Positions 38,541 to 46,870 of a stretch of 64,000 nucleotides of DNA are shown in pieces (the stretch's first letter is position 1; each line of letters starts with the position of its first letter). The stretch comes from Chryseobacterium sp. W4I1. Its GTDB lineage: Bacteria > Bacteroidota > Bacteroidia > Flavobacteriales > Weeksellaceae. The stretch covers positions 2,046,001 to 2,110,000 of the forward strand of contig NZ_JAUSXQ010000001.1 of the NCBI RefSeq assembly GCF_030816115.1. The letters run 5' to 3'. Position numbers and translations under genes: made by a program. Below the pieces are notes generated by a model. It had not been told where the DNA came from, did not search any database, and was given only the letters and a program-made list of their open reading frames with translations.

Positions 38541-39689
38541 TTATTTTTCATTAATAAAAGCCTGCTCCTCTGCAGAAAGTAGAATGGCATCTTCTTTTTC
38601 CTCTTTTACCGGAACATTTTTCCAGATACTTTTGCTGAAATCCACCTTTTGAGGAAGACCTTCCTTATTTGACTTTTTAAAAGTATTGTAAATAATTTCC
38701 CTGCTGAATTTTCTTTCATGCTTTTTTCCAAGATAGAAAGCAGAGTATTTATCACCTTCAAACCTGGTCGTGGCAGGCAGATACATCCCGTCTTTTTTAT
38801 AAAAATCAAAAATAAGCGAAGCATCACCCAGCTGGTAATCATACGCTATCCCTTCGGCTGTTTTTCTTCTGACCGGCGGATAACCCGTCTGTATATAATG
38901 AACTTCAAAATAGGTAATCACCTTATCCGTTTTATTATACTTCAGCTCTCCTTTCAGCTCAATACCTGTACCGGATTTGATCTTAAAAGTAATCAGCTGC
39001 TCATCTCCTTCTTCAGAGATCATTTTCCCTGAATATTTTGAATTGATGGTGTTGATATGGTTGAGGGTACGGTTTAGTTCAAAGCTGAAGAAATAATTCC
39101 CCATATATTCATGGGAAAATTCACTGTTTCCTGTCGTAAAAATAGTGTCTGATTTTATATTTTTCAGGTATTTTACATTATTCAGCTGCATCTGAAGGAT
39201 CTCGTCATAATTTTTACGGATTCCGTCTTTATAGTTGTAATGGTTGCTTTTGCTCCATAATTTGGCTTCAGCAATGACTAAAAAGTAAAGTTTGTCATTG
39301 TCTAATCTTTTTTCTTTGAATACCACATCATACAGAGAAGGCTCATTATAATATCTTTTCTGGTAGTTCTTTCTTATATCATTAAAGAGTTTTTTTATAT
39401 CTACACTTACTATTTTTATCTCTTCAATATTTTTAAATGCTGGTGTAAGCTTGATCAGGGAATTAAAAGCTGTAACATTCTTTTTGTGATAACCCGAAGC
39501 TGATATGTCAAAGTTTACCATATCCTGTCCAACTGGGGCAAAACCGTCTTCATTGGTATAAACGATCTGGTTATTAAGGATAATTCTTGCATGGGATATT
39601 GCTTTTCCGTTTTCGGAGTCTACAACTTTTATTTTTTGAGCAGAAAAAAGACCAAAAAAGAGAATTGAAAATAAATAAAATTGCTTCAT
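38541..39689 (-). CDS. Secreted protein with N-terminal carboxypeptidase-like regulatory domain
   Basis: Protein of 382 residues with a signal peptide (MKQFYLFSILFFGLFSA), then a small CarboxypepD_reg-like domain (KVVDSENGKAISHARIILNN, VYTNEDGFAPV) at about 20-95, then a larger domain of unknown function. The N-terminal domain type is common on secreted and outer-membrane proteins of Bacteroidota, where it is often an accessory module. No enzyme motif is visible in the rest. It has its own promoter box and terminator. Confidence 0.8.
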   Translation of the reverse strand: MKQFYLFSILFFGLFSAQKIKVVDSENGKAISHARIILNNQIVYTNEDGFAPVGQDMVNFDISASGYHKKNVTAFNSLIKLTPAFKNIEEIKIVSVDIKKLFNDIRKNYQKRYYNEPSLYDVVFKEKRLDNDKLYFLVIAEAKLWSKSNHYNYKDGIRKNYDEILQMQLNNVKYLKNIKSDTIFTTGNSEFSHEYMGNYFFSFELNRTLNHINTINSKYSGKMISEEGDEQLITFKIKSGTGIELKGELKYNKTDKVITYFEVHYIQTGYPPVRRKTAEGIAYDYQLGDASLIFDFYKKDGMYLPATTRFEGDKYSAFYLGKKHERKFSREIIYNTFKKSNKEGLPQKVDFSKSIWKNVPVKEEKEDAILLSAEEQAFINEK

Positions 39690-39724
39690 GAAACCCGTAT
39701 AATTAATTTAAAAAATCAACTACA

Positions 39725-39732
39725 CAAATATA
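39725..39732 (-). promoter_or_regulatory. -7 box (TATATTTG) of the secreted protein gene
   Basis: Exact TAnnTTTG match on the minus strand, 35 bases before the ATG at 39689. Confidence 0.5.
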
Positions 39733-39850
39733 TACCCGGCCAGGGAAATAAGGCAGTGCTTTAATAAAATTTAATAGTATTTAACTTTTAATACTGCAGA
39801 CAGGAAAATTTTAATGTATGAAAGTCCGGTTAAGGAATAAATTATGACAT

Positions 39851-39879
39851 AAAAAAAGCCGGCTCCATTGAGCCGGCTT
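39851..39879 (-). terminator. Terminator of the histone H1-like gene
   Basis: Perfect arms AGCCGGCT / AGCCGGCT (self-complementary) with loop CCATTG; on the minus strand a run of seven T follows. Confidence 0.88.
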
Positions 39880-39886
39880 AGATGAA

Positions 39887-40063
39887 CTATTTTTTAGCTT
39901 CTTCAACAGAAACTTTTCTGAAATCTTTGAACAATTTGCTAAGTTCCAAAGCTGCTTTACGAGCTCTTGTACCAGCTGCCTTGTTTCCTTTTTCTGCTTG
40001 TTGGTTTGCCTCAGTAGTAAACGCTTCAAATTCTGCGTTGATTTTTTCAATTAGTTCTTTCAT
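39887..40063 (-). CDS. Histone H1-like protein
   Basis: Protein of only 58 residues: MKELIEKINAEFEAF, then a Lys/Ala/Arg-rich helical body (KGNKAAGTRARKAALELSKL) and the end FKDFRKVSVEEAKK. Flavobacteria widely encode this short protein of the Hc1/histone H1-like family, expected to bind DNA and help nucleoid packaging, but without the long lysine-rich tail of chlamydial Hc1. It has a -7 box at 40084-40091 and a terminator. A longer antisense-frame ORF in the same place (39811-40050) is not a gene. Confidence 0.88.
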   Translation of the reverse strand: MKELIEKINAEFEAFTTEANQQAEKGNKAAGTRARKAALELSKLFKDFRKVSVEEAKK

Positions 40064-40083
40064 TATTTTTAAAATTTAGGCTG

Positions 40084-40091
40084 CAAATATA
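40084..40091 (-). promoter_or_regulatory. -7 box (TATATTTG) of the histone H1-like gene
   Basis: Exact TAnnTTTG match on the minus strand, 20 bases before the ATG at 40063. Confidence 0.55.
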
Positions 40092-40331
40092 GGTTTTATG
40101 GCTATTCCAGCCTAACTCAGGCTAAAATAATTTGAACAAAAATGCATTTTTTTCCTACTTTTCCTTTGCCGACCTGCAGTTTTTTAAATTTATTCTAAAA
40201 AATCAGCGCTTTTTATCAGGCTAATTGCATGGATATCGCCAGCATGAGCTTAATTTTAAAAACAATTAAATTAATGCTAACTGTATCCTTTTTTAATGGA
40301 ATAATCTTATAATTTTGAATAAAAAAGATTC

Positions 40332-40848
40332 ATGGATATTATTTCAAAATTTACAGTGGGGTCTGAGGAGGGAATTTCTGATCTTATAACCATTATGGAT
40401 GCTTCGGCTTACGCATTACACAAAGAGCTTGTTTCTGAAGAGGAAATTAAAAAATATATTAAAAACGACATTGATCCGAGAAAGATGATCAATGACGCTG
40501 AATGATCTTTCCAACCAGCTTATTATTACTTATGCCGATCTGCAGCCAGTAGGATACAGCATTGTAAAAAGCGGATCGGGACATCCTACCCTTCCCGAAG
40601 GAAAAAAAACGACAGAAATCAGTTTTGTGATCCTTCCGGAATCTGATTCTACAGAAATAAGACAGTCGCTTTGGAAAAAGTGCAGATCTGCCGTCAGTTT
40701 TACGGATGTGGTATGGATCAACATCATGACCCACGATCCACTTTTGGAATTTTTAAAGGAATCAGGCTTTACAGTAGCTTCTGATTCAAAAGCAGGTCCA
40801 TTCCAGCTTCCTTCAAAGATATTAACTCTGGAAATTACTAAAGGCTAG
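40332..40848 (+). pseudogene. GNAT-like acetyltransferase, split by an apparent single-base indel
   Basis: The first part (ATG 40332 to TGA 40505, 57 residues, MDIISKFTVGSEEGISDL to RKMINDAE) and the second (ATG 40492 to 40848, 118 residues, LNDLSNQLIITYAD, then PVGYSIVKSG) overlap by 14 bases in different frames. Dropping one base near 40497 joins them as RKMIND-LNDLSNQL, giving about 170 residues, the normal size of a single-domain GNAT enzyme. The family assignment rests on the layout and the PVGYSIV strand, and the acetyl-CoA loop is not strongly typical, so it is moderate. The alternative is two genuine overlapping small genes. Confidence 0.62.
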
Positions 40849-41029
40849 GTTTTCTAATCCAGATTTTAAGTTTTTAAACACTTAAGAATGCTTAGTTTAA
40901 AAAGTTTTGATCATTGATGGATATAATTGTAATACAGTAATGGCAGAGTAGCTCAGAGAAATTGAGAAAAACTATTTTGCCAATTATTATTACCTAAAAG
41001 AAACAGACTAAGATTAACTGTTGTTTATG

Positions 41030-41037
41030 TATCTTTG
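41030..41037 (+). promoter_or_regulatory. -7 box (TATCTTTG) of the AraC gene at 41058
   Basis: Exact TAnnTTTG match, 20 bases before the ATG. Confidence 0.58.
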
Positions 41038-41057
41038 ATTTTTATAATTTACAGATA

Positions 41058-41972
41058 ATGAGCGATCAACTGGAAACCATTCAAGATTATTACAAACGTA
41101 TCCGACAAGATCAGATCAAAATGTTTGATTCCGATGATTTTGAAATCGGTAAGTCTCACTTCAATATTTCTATGCGGAGATACTGCAGCTTTAAAAGCCC
41201 GTACAACCGCCGTGATTATTATAAGGTAAGTTTCATCATCGGAAACGGTACTTTTAAATATGGCTCCCATGAGCTGTATGTTGACCGCCCTGCCCTCTTT
41301 TTCCCTTCTCCCAATATTCCGTATTCATGGGAATGTGACGGGGATCTTCAGGAGGGATATTTCTGCCTGTTCAATCAGGAATTCTTCAGCGGGCATTCTG
41401 AATTCAATCTTTTTAAGAAGACTTCGCTGTTCAAAGAATGGAGCAAGCCTATTATTTTTTTAACAGAGGAACAGACGCAGCTGGCCACTATTTATTTTGA
41501 ACAGATGTACAAACTGAACAATTCAACTTATCCTTTTCGCTGTAGCAGCATCAAAAGCCATCTGGCTTCTACTCTGCATCTGGCTTTGGAGAACCGTGTG
41601 GATGATATCAACCCTAGTGAACTTCCGGCAAATATCCGGCTTTACCGCTTATTTGACGAACTGCTCAACAAACAGTTTCCTCTTGATTCTCCGGCCTATC
41701 CACTAGCTTTAAAAACGGCTTCTGATTTTGCGGAGCACCTCAATGTGCATGTGAATCACCTGAACTCGTCGGTAAAATCTGTGACTCAGCTTACGACCAC
41801 ACAGATCATTAAGGACAGGGTGTTTGAAGAATCCAAAAATCTGCTGAAATATACAAACTGGGATATTGCAGAGATAGGTTATACTTTAGGGTTCGAGCAG
41901 CCTTCGCATTTCAATAATTTTTTTAAAAAGCATGCAGAGGTTTCTCCGCTGAAATTTAAGAATGCATTTTAA
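41058..41972 (+). CDS. AraC family transcriptional regulator
   Basis: Regulator of 304 residues with an N-terminal cupin-like domain (PYNRRDYYKVSFIIG, LFFPSPNIPYSWE) and a C-terminal AraC helix-turn-helix domain (about 205-302) including WDIAEIGYTLGFEQPSHFNNF. It lies 84 bases upstream of an efflux pump gene on the same strand; each has its own -7 box. Local regulation of the pump is the likely role. Paralogue of the protein at 23279-24217. Confidence 0.9.
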   Translation: MSDQLETIQDYYKRIRQDQIKMFDSDDFEIGKSHFNISMRRYCSFKSPYNRRDYYKVSFIIGNGTFKYGSHELYVDRPALFFPSPNIPYSWECDGDLQEGYFCLFNQEFFSGHSEFNLFKKTSLFKEWSKPIIFLTEEQTQLATIYFEQMYKLNNSTYPFRCSSIKSHLASTLHLALENRVDDINPSELPANIRLYRLFDELLNKQFPLDSPAYPLALKTASDFAEHLNVHVNHLNSSVKSVTQLTTTQIIKDRVFEESKNLLKYTNWDIAEIGYTLGFEQPSHFNNFFKKHAEVSPLKFKNAF

Positions 41973-42032
41973 TTCTTTGATTTTTGTAATTTTTACTTTG
42001 TCTTTTAAAATTCAATTTGATCATTCTTAGTC

Positions 42033-42040
42033 TATTTTTG
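42033..42040 (+). promoter_or_regulatory. -7 box (TATTTTTG) of the MFS transporter gene
   Basis: Exact TAnnTTTG match, 16 bases before the ATG at 42057. Confidence 0.58.
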
Positions 42041-42056
42041 CATAGTAATATAACAA

Positions 42057-43274
42057 ATGATTATGTTGTTGAAAGAAGCGTCTGAAAAAAGAATCAGACT
42101 AATAACCATTATGGCTTTTGTGTCTATCCCGCTGTCGGGGTTTGTCACAGACATTTACCTGCCTTCATTTCCATCGATGGCCAATGAAATGCATGTCTCG
42201 GAAAAAGATATCCAGATTACCTTAACATCTTATTTACTGAGCTACGGAATTTCGCAGCTTTTTGTAGGCGGAATTCTGGACAGTATCGGGCGTTACCGTC
42301 CCAAGTTGCTTGCCTTATTTTTATTGGTCAGCAGCAGTATTCTGATTACGATGACCAACAGTATTCTGCTGATCTGTCTTCTGCGAATCCTTCAGGGAGC
42401 TGCAGTTTCTGTTCTGGTGGTATCTACCCGTGCTATTTTTGTGGATCTCTATGATTCTGAAAAAGTAAAGCATTATCTGAGCTATTTTACGATTGTCTGG
42501 TCATGCGGACCTATCCTTGCGCCCTTCCTTGGTGGATATCTTGAGAAACTGTTTAACTGGCATGCTAATTTTTATTTCCTGGCTTTATATGCAGGAGCCC
42601 TGTTCCTTTTTGAATGGTTTTTCAGCGGTGAAAGCCTGCCGGAGAAAAAGAAGCTTAATCTTTCCGAAAATATCAGCCTTTATAAAATGATGCTGAAAAA
42701 CAGGATTTTTATGCTTGGGGTCCTTATTTTAGGATTCAGTTATTCTATTGTGATGCTTTTCAATATCACTGGACCATTTATTATTGAAAACACATTTCAC
42801 TTTACTCCTGTTGTGATTGGATATTGTACTCTTATTTTAGGATTTTCATGGATGATTGGCGGTTTTATAGGAAAACACAGACTTAAACTTGACTTTAAAG
42901 AAAGAATCCTGCAGCCTATTATTTTACAGCTTATCCTTATCGCAGGACTGATTACAACCAGCTTTTATGCGGAAAGCCTTTTTATTATGGTTCCTTTTGC
43001 ATTCTTTATTCACATATGTTCGGGGATTTTATTTACCTCATTTTTTACCACAAGTATGCTCTACTTTCCTAAGAATGCAGGAACAGCTGGTGGATTGATG
43101 GGAGGCATGGTGTATGTGATCACTTCAATTACCAGTTTCATCATTTCGGTAAGTGGAAATGTCAGTGAACAGGGAGGTCTTGCCTGGCGTTATTTGGCCA
43201 TTGCCATTATCCTTTTGGGAATTATCCTTGTCATGCATCAGGCAGTGAAAAAAAAAGAAGAAGCAGAGAACTAA
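42057..43274 (+). CDS. MFS transporter, Bcr/CflA multidrug efflux type
   Basis: Inner-membrane proton-driven exporter of 405 residues with about 12 membrane segments. The DIYLPSFPSMA start of helix 1, the SYLLSYGISQLFVGGILDSIGRYRPK loop (MFS motif A region) and the second-half helices fit the Bcr/CflA drug:H+ antiporters. Two possible starts lie two codons apart (42057 and 42063). Pairing with an upstream AraC gene suggests inducible efflux; the substrate is unknown. Confidence 0.9.
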   Translation: MIMLLKEASEKRIRLITIMAFVSIPLSGFVTDIYLPSFPSMANEMHVSEKDIQITLTSYLLSYGISQLFVGGILDSIGRYRPKLLALFLLVSSSILITMTNSILLICLLRILQGAAVSVLVVSTRAIFVDLYDSEKVKHYLSYFTIVWSCGPILAPFLGGYLEKLFNWHANFYFLALYAGALFLFEWFFSGESLPEKKKLNLSENISLYKMMLKNRIFMLGVLILGFSYSIVMLFNITGPFIIENTFHFTPVVIGYCTLILGFSWMIGGFIGKHRLKLDFKERILQPIILQLILIAGLITTSFYAESLFIMVPFAFFIHICSGILFTSFFTTSMLYFPKNAGTAGGLMGGMVYVITSITSFIISVSGNVSEQGGLAWRYLAIAIILLGIILVMHQAVKKKEEAEN

Positions 43275-43292
43275 TCTCTGCTTGTTTTATTT
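43261..43292 (+). terminator. Terminator with the MFS stop codon in its loop
   Basis: Arms AAGCAGAGA (43261-43269) and TCTCTGCTT (43275-43283), loop ACTAA. The loop holds the TAA stop of the MFS gene, and a T-rich tail follows. Confidence 0.8.
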
Positions 43293-43356
43293 TAAATGAA
43301 GTTTCAGAATATTTGTTAAAGCTTTCTGCTATAATTACATTTTCAGTTGATTCAAC

Positions 43357-43794
43357 TTATAAAGAGACAGCCTTATGATCAATCGGGGCAGCCAATACTG
43401 AAAAAGTAGTGGTTTCTCCGAATTTTCTTAATTTATTTAAGGTATTTACCAAATCTTCCGTTGATTTAAGAACCATATTAATAAAAAAACAGTATTCTCC
43501 TGTGGTATGGACCATGTCGGTAATTCCTGCTATTTTTTCTGTCTCCTTTAGAAATCCCGGGATATTATCCTGGGGCAATTTTATAGCAATCACTACTCTT
43601 TGCATATAATTCAGTTTGGGAAATTCAACAGCCACATTAAACCCCTTGATGATACCGCCTTCCTGCATTTTCTTAATCCTTTCGGCTACTGCCGGAGCAG
43701 TGAGGCCTACTCTACGGCCTATTTCTGCGTTACTCATCCTTGCATTTGCCTGCAGCTCATTCAGTATGGCATAATGTAGTTTATCTAATAGCAT
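43357..43794 (-). CDS. Lrp/AsnC family transcriptional regulator
   Basis: DNA-binding regulator of 145 residues. N-terminal helix-turn-helix (LDKLHYAILNELQANARMSN, IGRRVGLTAPAVAERI) and a C-terminal RAM/AsnC ligand domain (about 65-140), which normally binds an amino acid. It stands divergent from an alpha/beta hydrolase gene with 160 bases between them and may control it. Confidence 0.94.
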   Translation of the reverse strand: MLLDKLHYAILNELQANARMSNAEIGRRVGLTAPAVAERIKKMQEGGIIKGFNVAVEFPKLNYMQRVVIAIKLPQDNIPGFLKETEKIAGITDMVHTTGEYCFFINMVLKSTEDLVNTLNKLRKFGETTTFSVLAAPIDHKAVSL

Positions 43795-43954
43795 ATACAG
43801 AAAGAAATTAAAAACATTGATTCTAAAGTTTTACAGTTTTATTCTTTTGAAATGAAAGCCTGATCCTGTAATGTCTGACCTAATTTTACAAAAGAATAAC
43901 GTACTAACATCAGCATGATGCGTAATACAAATATACACTATTAAATACAAGGAT

Positions 43955-44839
43955 ATGACTGAAAAAGAAACATTCAACCTGCCTGTAATTCACGGAATGG
44001 CAGTAGTTAGCAGCTCACTTCGCATTCATTATGCAGAAATGGGAAAGGGAGAGAAAGTGATTGTGCTGATTCACGGTTTTCCACAGACCTGGTGGGAATG
44101 GCGGCACATTATTCCTCGGCTGGCAGAGGCAGGATACAGAGTAATTGCTGTAGATTACCGCGGCGCCGGAAGTTCCTGGAAACCCGCTTCCGGATATGAT
44201 AAAAAAACCATGGCCGGAGATATTCATTTCCTGGTAAAAGAGCATCTCAAAATAGAAAGCCCCATTACTATTGTCGGGCACGACATCGGTCTTATGGTAG
44301 CCTATGCTTATGTACAGGAATACAGGGAAGAAACATCTCATCTGGTCGTCATTGATGCGCCTCTTCCCGGCACCCATATTTTCGACAAAATACGGACGGA
44401 TCACAGAGTATGGCATTTTGCTTTTCATAATGTCCGGGATTTGCCTGAAATGCTCATTGCAGGAAAAGAACGCCAATATCTGCAGTCTTTTTTCAACTAC
44501 CGCATTTATAACACGGCAGCTATTACAGATCAGGATATGGATACTTTTACAATCGCCTATTCAGCACCCGGTGCGATGAAAGCAGGGTTGGAAGTCTATC
44601 GTGCTTTTGATCAGGACATTCTGGATAATCTGGATTTTTTAGCAAAAAAAGGCAAACTTACTATCCCTGTACTGGCCGTGGGAGGAACAATCAGTACAAG
44701 TGGACCTATAATGAAGGAAATGATGGAGGAAGTTTCTGAAAATGTAACCTCAGTGCGTATTCCAGATACTGCTCATTGGGTGGTTGAAGAAAATCCTGAA
44801 GCCTTTTTAAAAGAACTTTTACAATTCCTGAGTCAATAA
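43955..44839 (+). CDS. Alpha/beta hydrolase (epoxide hydrolase/dehalogenase type)
   Basis: Cytoplasmic hydrolase of 294 residues. HGFPQTWWEWRHIIPRLAEAG contains the oxyanion HGxP motif, the nucleophile is Asp in VGHDIG (Asp110), and the catalytic His is in DTAHWVVEENPE near the end. An Asp nucleophile suits epoxide hydrolases and haloalkane dehalogenases rather than esterases. It is divergent from an Lrp gene and followed after 44 bases by a DmpA-type peptidase on the same strand, so the two are probably one unit. Confidence 0.9.
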   Translation: MTEKETFNLPVIHGMAVVSSSLRIHYAEMGKGEKVIVLIHGFPQTWWEWRHIIPRLAEAGYRVIAVDYRGAGSSWKPASGYDKKTMAGDIHFLVKEHLKIESPITIVGHDIGLMVAYAYVQEYREETSHLVVIDAPLPGTHIFDKIRTDHRVWHFAFHNVRDLPEMLIAGKERQYLQSFFNYRIYNTAAITDQDMDTFTIAYSAPGAMKAGLEVYRAFDQDILDNLDFLAKKGKLTIPVLAVGGTISTSGPIMKEMMEEVSENVTSVRIPDTAHWVVEENPEAFLKELLQFLSQ

Positions 44840-44883
44840 AGATTTTAAAATAAAATATACCTTTAATACAAATTCAGAATACG

Positions 44884-45981
44884 ATGAGCGAACAGAAGCC
44901 CAGAGCTAGAGATCTTGGAATTCCTTTTGAAGGCATTCCCGGAAAATTTAATGCAATCACGGATGTTGATGGTGTAAAAGTAGGTTACAGTACCATTATT
45001 TCAAAAGAAAGCAAGAATATAAGAACCGGTGTCACGGCTATTTTGCCCCGTGGAAAAAATAATAACCCTGTTTTTGCAAACTGGTATACCTTAAATGGGA
45101 ACGGAGAAATGACGGGTACTACGTGGATCACAGAATCCGGCTTCCTTGAAACCCCGATTATGATAACGAATACCAACAGTGTGGGAACAGTCCGGGATGC
45201 TGTTCTGAAATGGTTTGTGGAAACAGGCTGGTACAAAGAAGATAACTGGTATACTTATCCCGTAGTTGCAGAAACCTATGATGGTATTTTAAATGACATT
45301 TACGGTTTCCATGTAAAAGAAGAACACGTATACGAAGCATTGAACAATTCCGAATCTGGATTCATACAAGAAGGGAATGTTGGTGGTGGCACCGGTATGA
45401 GAAGTTTTGGTTTTAAAGCGGGGACAGGAACATCTTCAAGAGTAGTTCAGATAAACAATAAGTCTTATATGGTCGGTGCTCTAGTACAATCAAATTTTGG
45501 AGAGAAAAGGCATTTGACAATCGCAGGTATTCCTGTTGGCAAGGAAATTACAAATACAGAGAATTCTGAAATTCAAAACCAGGATCTGTTTAAAGAAGGT
45601 GACGGCTCTATTGTAGCGGTCATAGCTACTGACGCTCCCCTTCTTCCTCATCAGCTCAAAAGAATTGCAACAAGAGTTTCTTTGGGAATTGGTGCCGTAG
45701 GCGGATATGGAAATAACGGATCAGGAGATATTTTCATAGCATTTTCTACAGCTAACCCCGGTGCTTTTGACAGGGAAAATATAACGCAAGTGGAACAGCT
45801 TCCCAACGATGATATGAACCCATTATTTGAAGCTACAGCCCAGTCTGTAGAAGAAGCAATCATTAATTCAATGATTGCAGCCGAAACCATGGAAGGGAAT
45901 GATGGAAATATAATGTGTCAACTTCCGCAAGATGTTATTATTGATACCTTAAGAAAATACAATAGAATAGCTAAGATATAA
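44884..45981 (+). CDS. P1 family peptidase (DmpA/BapA beta-peptidyl aminopeptidase type)
   Basis: N-terminal-nucleophile hydrolase of 365 residues that self-cleaves to two chains. The self-cleavage point is expected at G241-S242 in DGSIVAVIATDAPLLP. The glycine-rich GNVGGGTGMRSFGFKAGTG segment and NGSGDIFIAFSTA also match. The family releases N-terminal D- or beta-amino acids or L-amino acids from peptides. No signal peptide is seen, so it should act in the cytoplasm. It follows the hydrolase gene by 44 bases. Confidence 0.92.
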   Translation: MSEQKPRARDLGIPFEGIPGKFNAITDVDGVKVGYSTIISKESKNIRTGVTAILPRGKNNNPVFANWYTLNGNGEMTGTTWITESGFLETPIMITNTNSVGTVRDAVLKWFVETGWYKEDNWYTYPVVAETYDGILNDIYGFHVKEEHVYEALNNSESGFIQEGNVGGGTGMRSFGFKAGTGTSSRVVQINNKSYMVGALVQSNFGEKRHLTIAGIPVGKEITNTENSEIQNQDLFKEGDGSIVAVIATDAPLLPHQLKRIATRVSLGIGAVGGYGNNGSGDIFIAFSTANPGAFDRENITQVEQLPNDDMNPLFEATAQSVEEAIINSMIAAETMEGNDGNIMCQLPQDVIIDTLRKYNRIAKI

Positions 45982-46115
45982 TTTCTTTAAAAACTTTAAA
46001 TAGCCGGATGGATATTTTTAACAGCCTCTTGATTTCATATTGTAATGTAATTACTGCATTTACTATTTTTCCACATTGATTCAACTACTGACAGGCCCTT
46101 GTCACAATGCTGTTT

Positions 46116-46123
46116 TACATTTG
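46116..46123 (+). promoter_or_regulatory. -7 box (TACATTTG) of the VOC gene
   Basis: Exact TAnnTTTG match, 25 bases before the ATG at 46149. Confidence 0.52.
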
Positions 46124-46148
46124 CAGAATAAATTAAAATCTTTAGAAA

Positions 46149-46562
46149 ATGAATTTAGTATCCATCCGTATTATTACCGCCAACATAGAAAGTCTGGTGA
46201 AATTTTATGAGCAGATCACAGGAATTACAGCCATACAGTACACTCCCGATTTTGCTGAACTGAAAACCTCAACAGCCACGATTGCCATCGGAAGCACCAA
46301 AACCCTACAGTTTTTTGGTGGGAAAAATATAGCACAGCCAGCCGAAAACCATACGGCCATTATCGAATTTTTAGTTCATGATGTAGATAAAGAATTTGAG
46401 CGTTTGAAAGATATTTTATCTTCTTCCATTGTGCAGGAGCCTACTATTATGCCTTGGGGTAATAAATCTTTATTATTCAGAGATCCGGACGGTAATCTGA
46501 TTAACTTTTTCACACCTGTTACAAAAGAATCAGTGGAAAAATTTGTTCCCAAAAATAGCTGA
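46149..46562 (+). CDS. VOC superfamily protein (glyoxalase/bleomycin-resistance fold)
   Basis: Small cytoplasmic protein of 137 residues with the paired beta-alpha-beta-beta-beta units of the VOC fold: MNLVSIRIITANIESLVKFYEQ at the start, IEFLVHDVDKEFERLKD in the middle, and LFRDPDGNLINFFTPV near the end. Usually metal-dependent, but the exact reaction cannot be told. It is a single gene with a -7 box and a weak downstream hairpin. Confidence 0.88.
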   Translation: MNLVSIRIITANIESLVKFYEQITGITAIQYTPDFAELKTSTATIAIGSTKTLQFFGGKNIAQPAENHTAIIEFLVHDVDKEFERLKDILSSSIVQEPTIMPWGNKSLLFRDPDGNLINFFTPVTKESVEKFVPKNS

Positions 46563-46589
46563 TCTTTCAACAAGACATCAAAAGCCTTT

Positions 46590-46622
46590 AAATCCTGCTT
46601 TAATTAGGCAGGATTTATGTTT
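46590..46622 (+). terminator. Weak terminator after the VOC gene
   Basis: Arms AAATCCTGC and GCAGGATTT with a 9-base loop; a short T-rich tail follows with an interrupting ATG. Confidence 0.5.
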
Positions 46623-46870
46623 TTGAGCATAAGAATTAAAATTCTGTACAATAATTCTTACCGTACACTATTCTCATTTCATATCGCTATCATTATTATT
46701 TTCTATTTTTCAGGTGCTATCATCAGTTGATATTTCCTTAAATTGTATCTCTTTAATAGTAAGGAGTAAATACAGAATATTTTCATTAATTTTAAAGGAG
46801 TGAATAAGCTTCTGTTTGATTCTAAATGTTTAAATGCAGATCACTAACTGTACCAATAGAGCATCAATTT
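46623..46870. other. Gap upstream of the VWA gene
   Basis: About 250 AT-rich bases. An in-frame upstream start at 46826 exists but adds no recognisable protein; I see no certain promoter box or other feature. Confidence 0.45.

Noticed and set aside
39811..40050. Minus-strand ORF of 79 codons
   Set aside because: It overlaps the histone H1-like gene in a different frame on the same strand; it crosses the terminator and has no protein-like pattern, whereas the H1-like frame has a promoter box, a family match and a terminator at its end.
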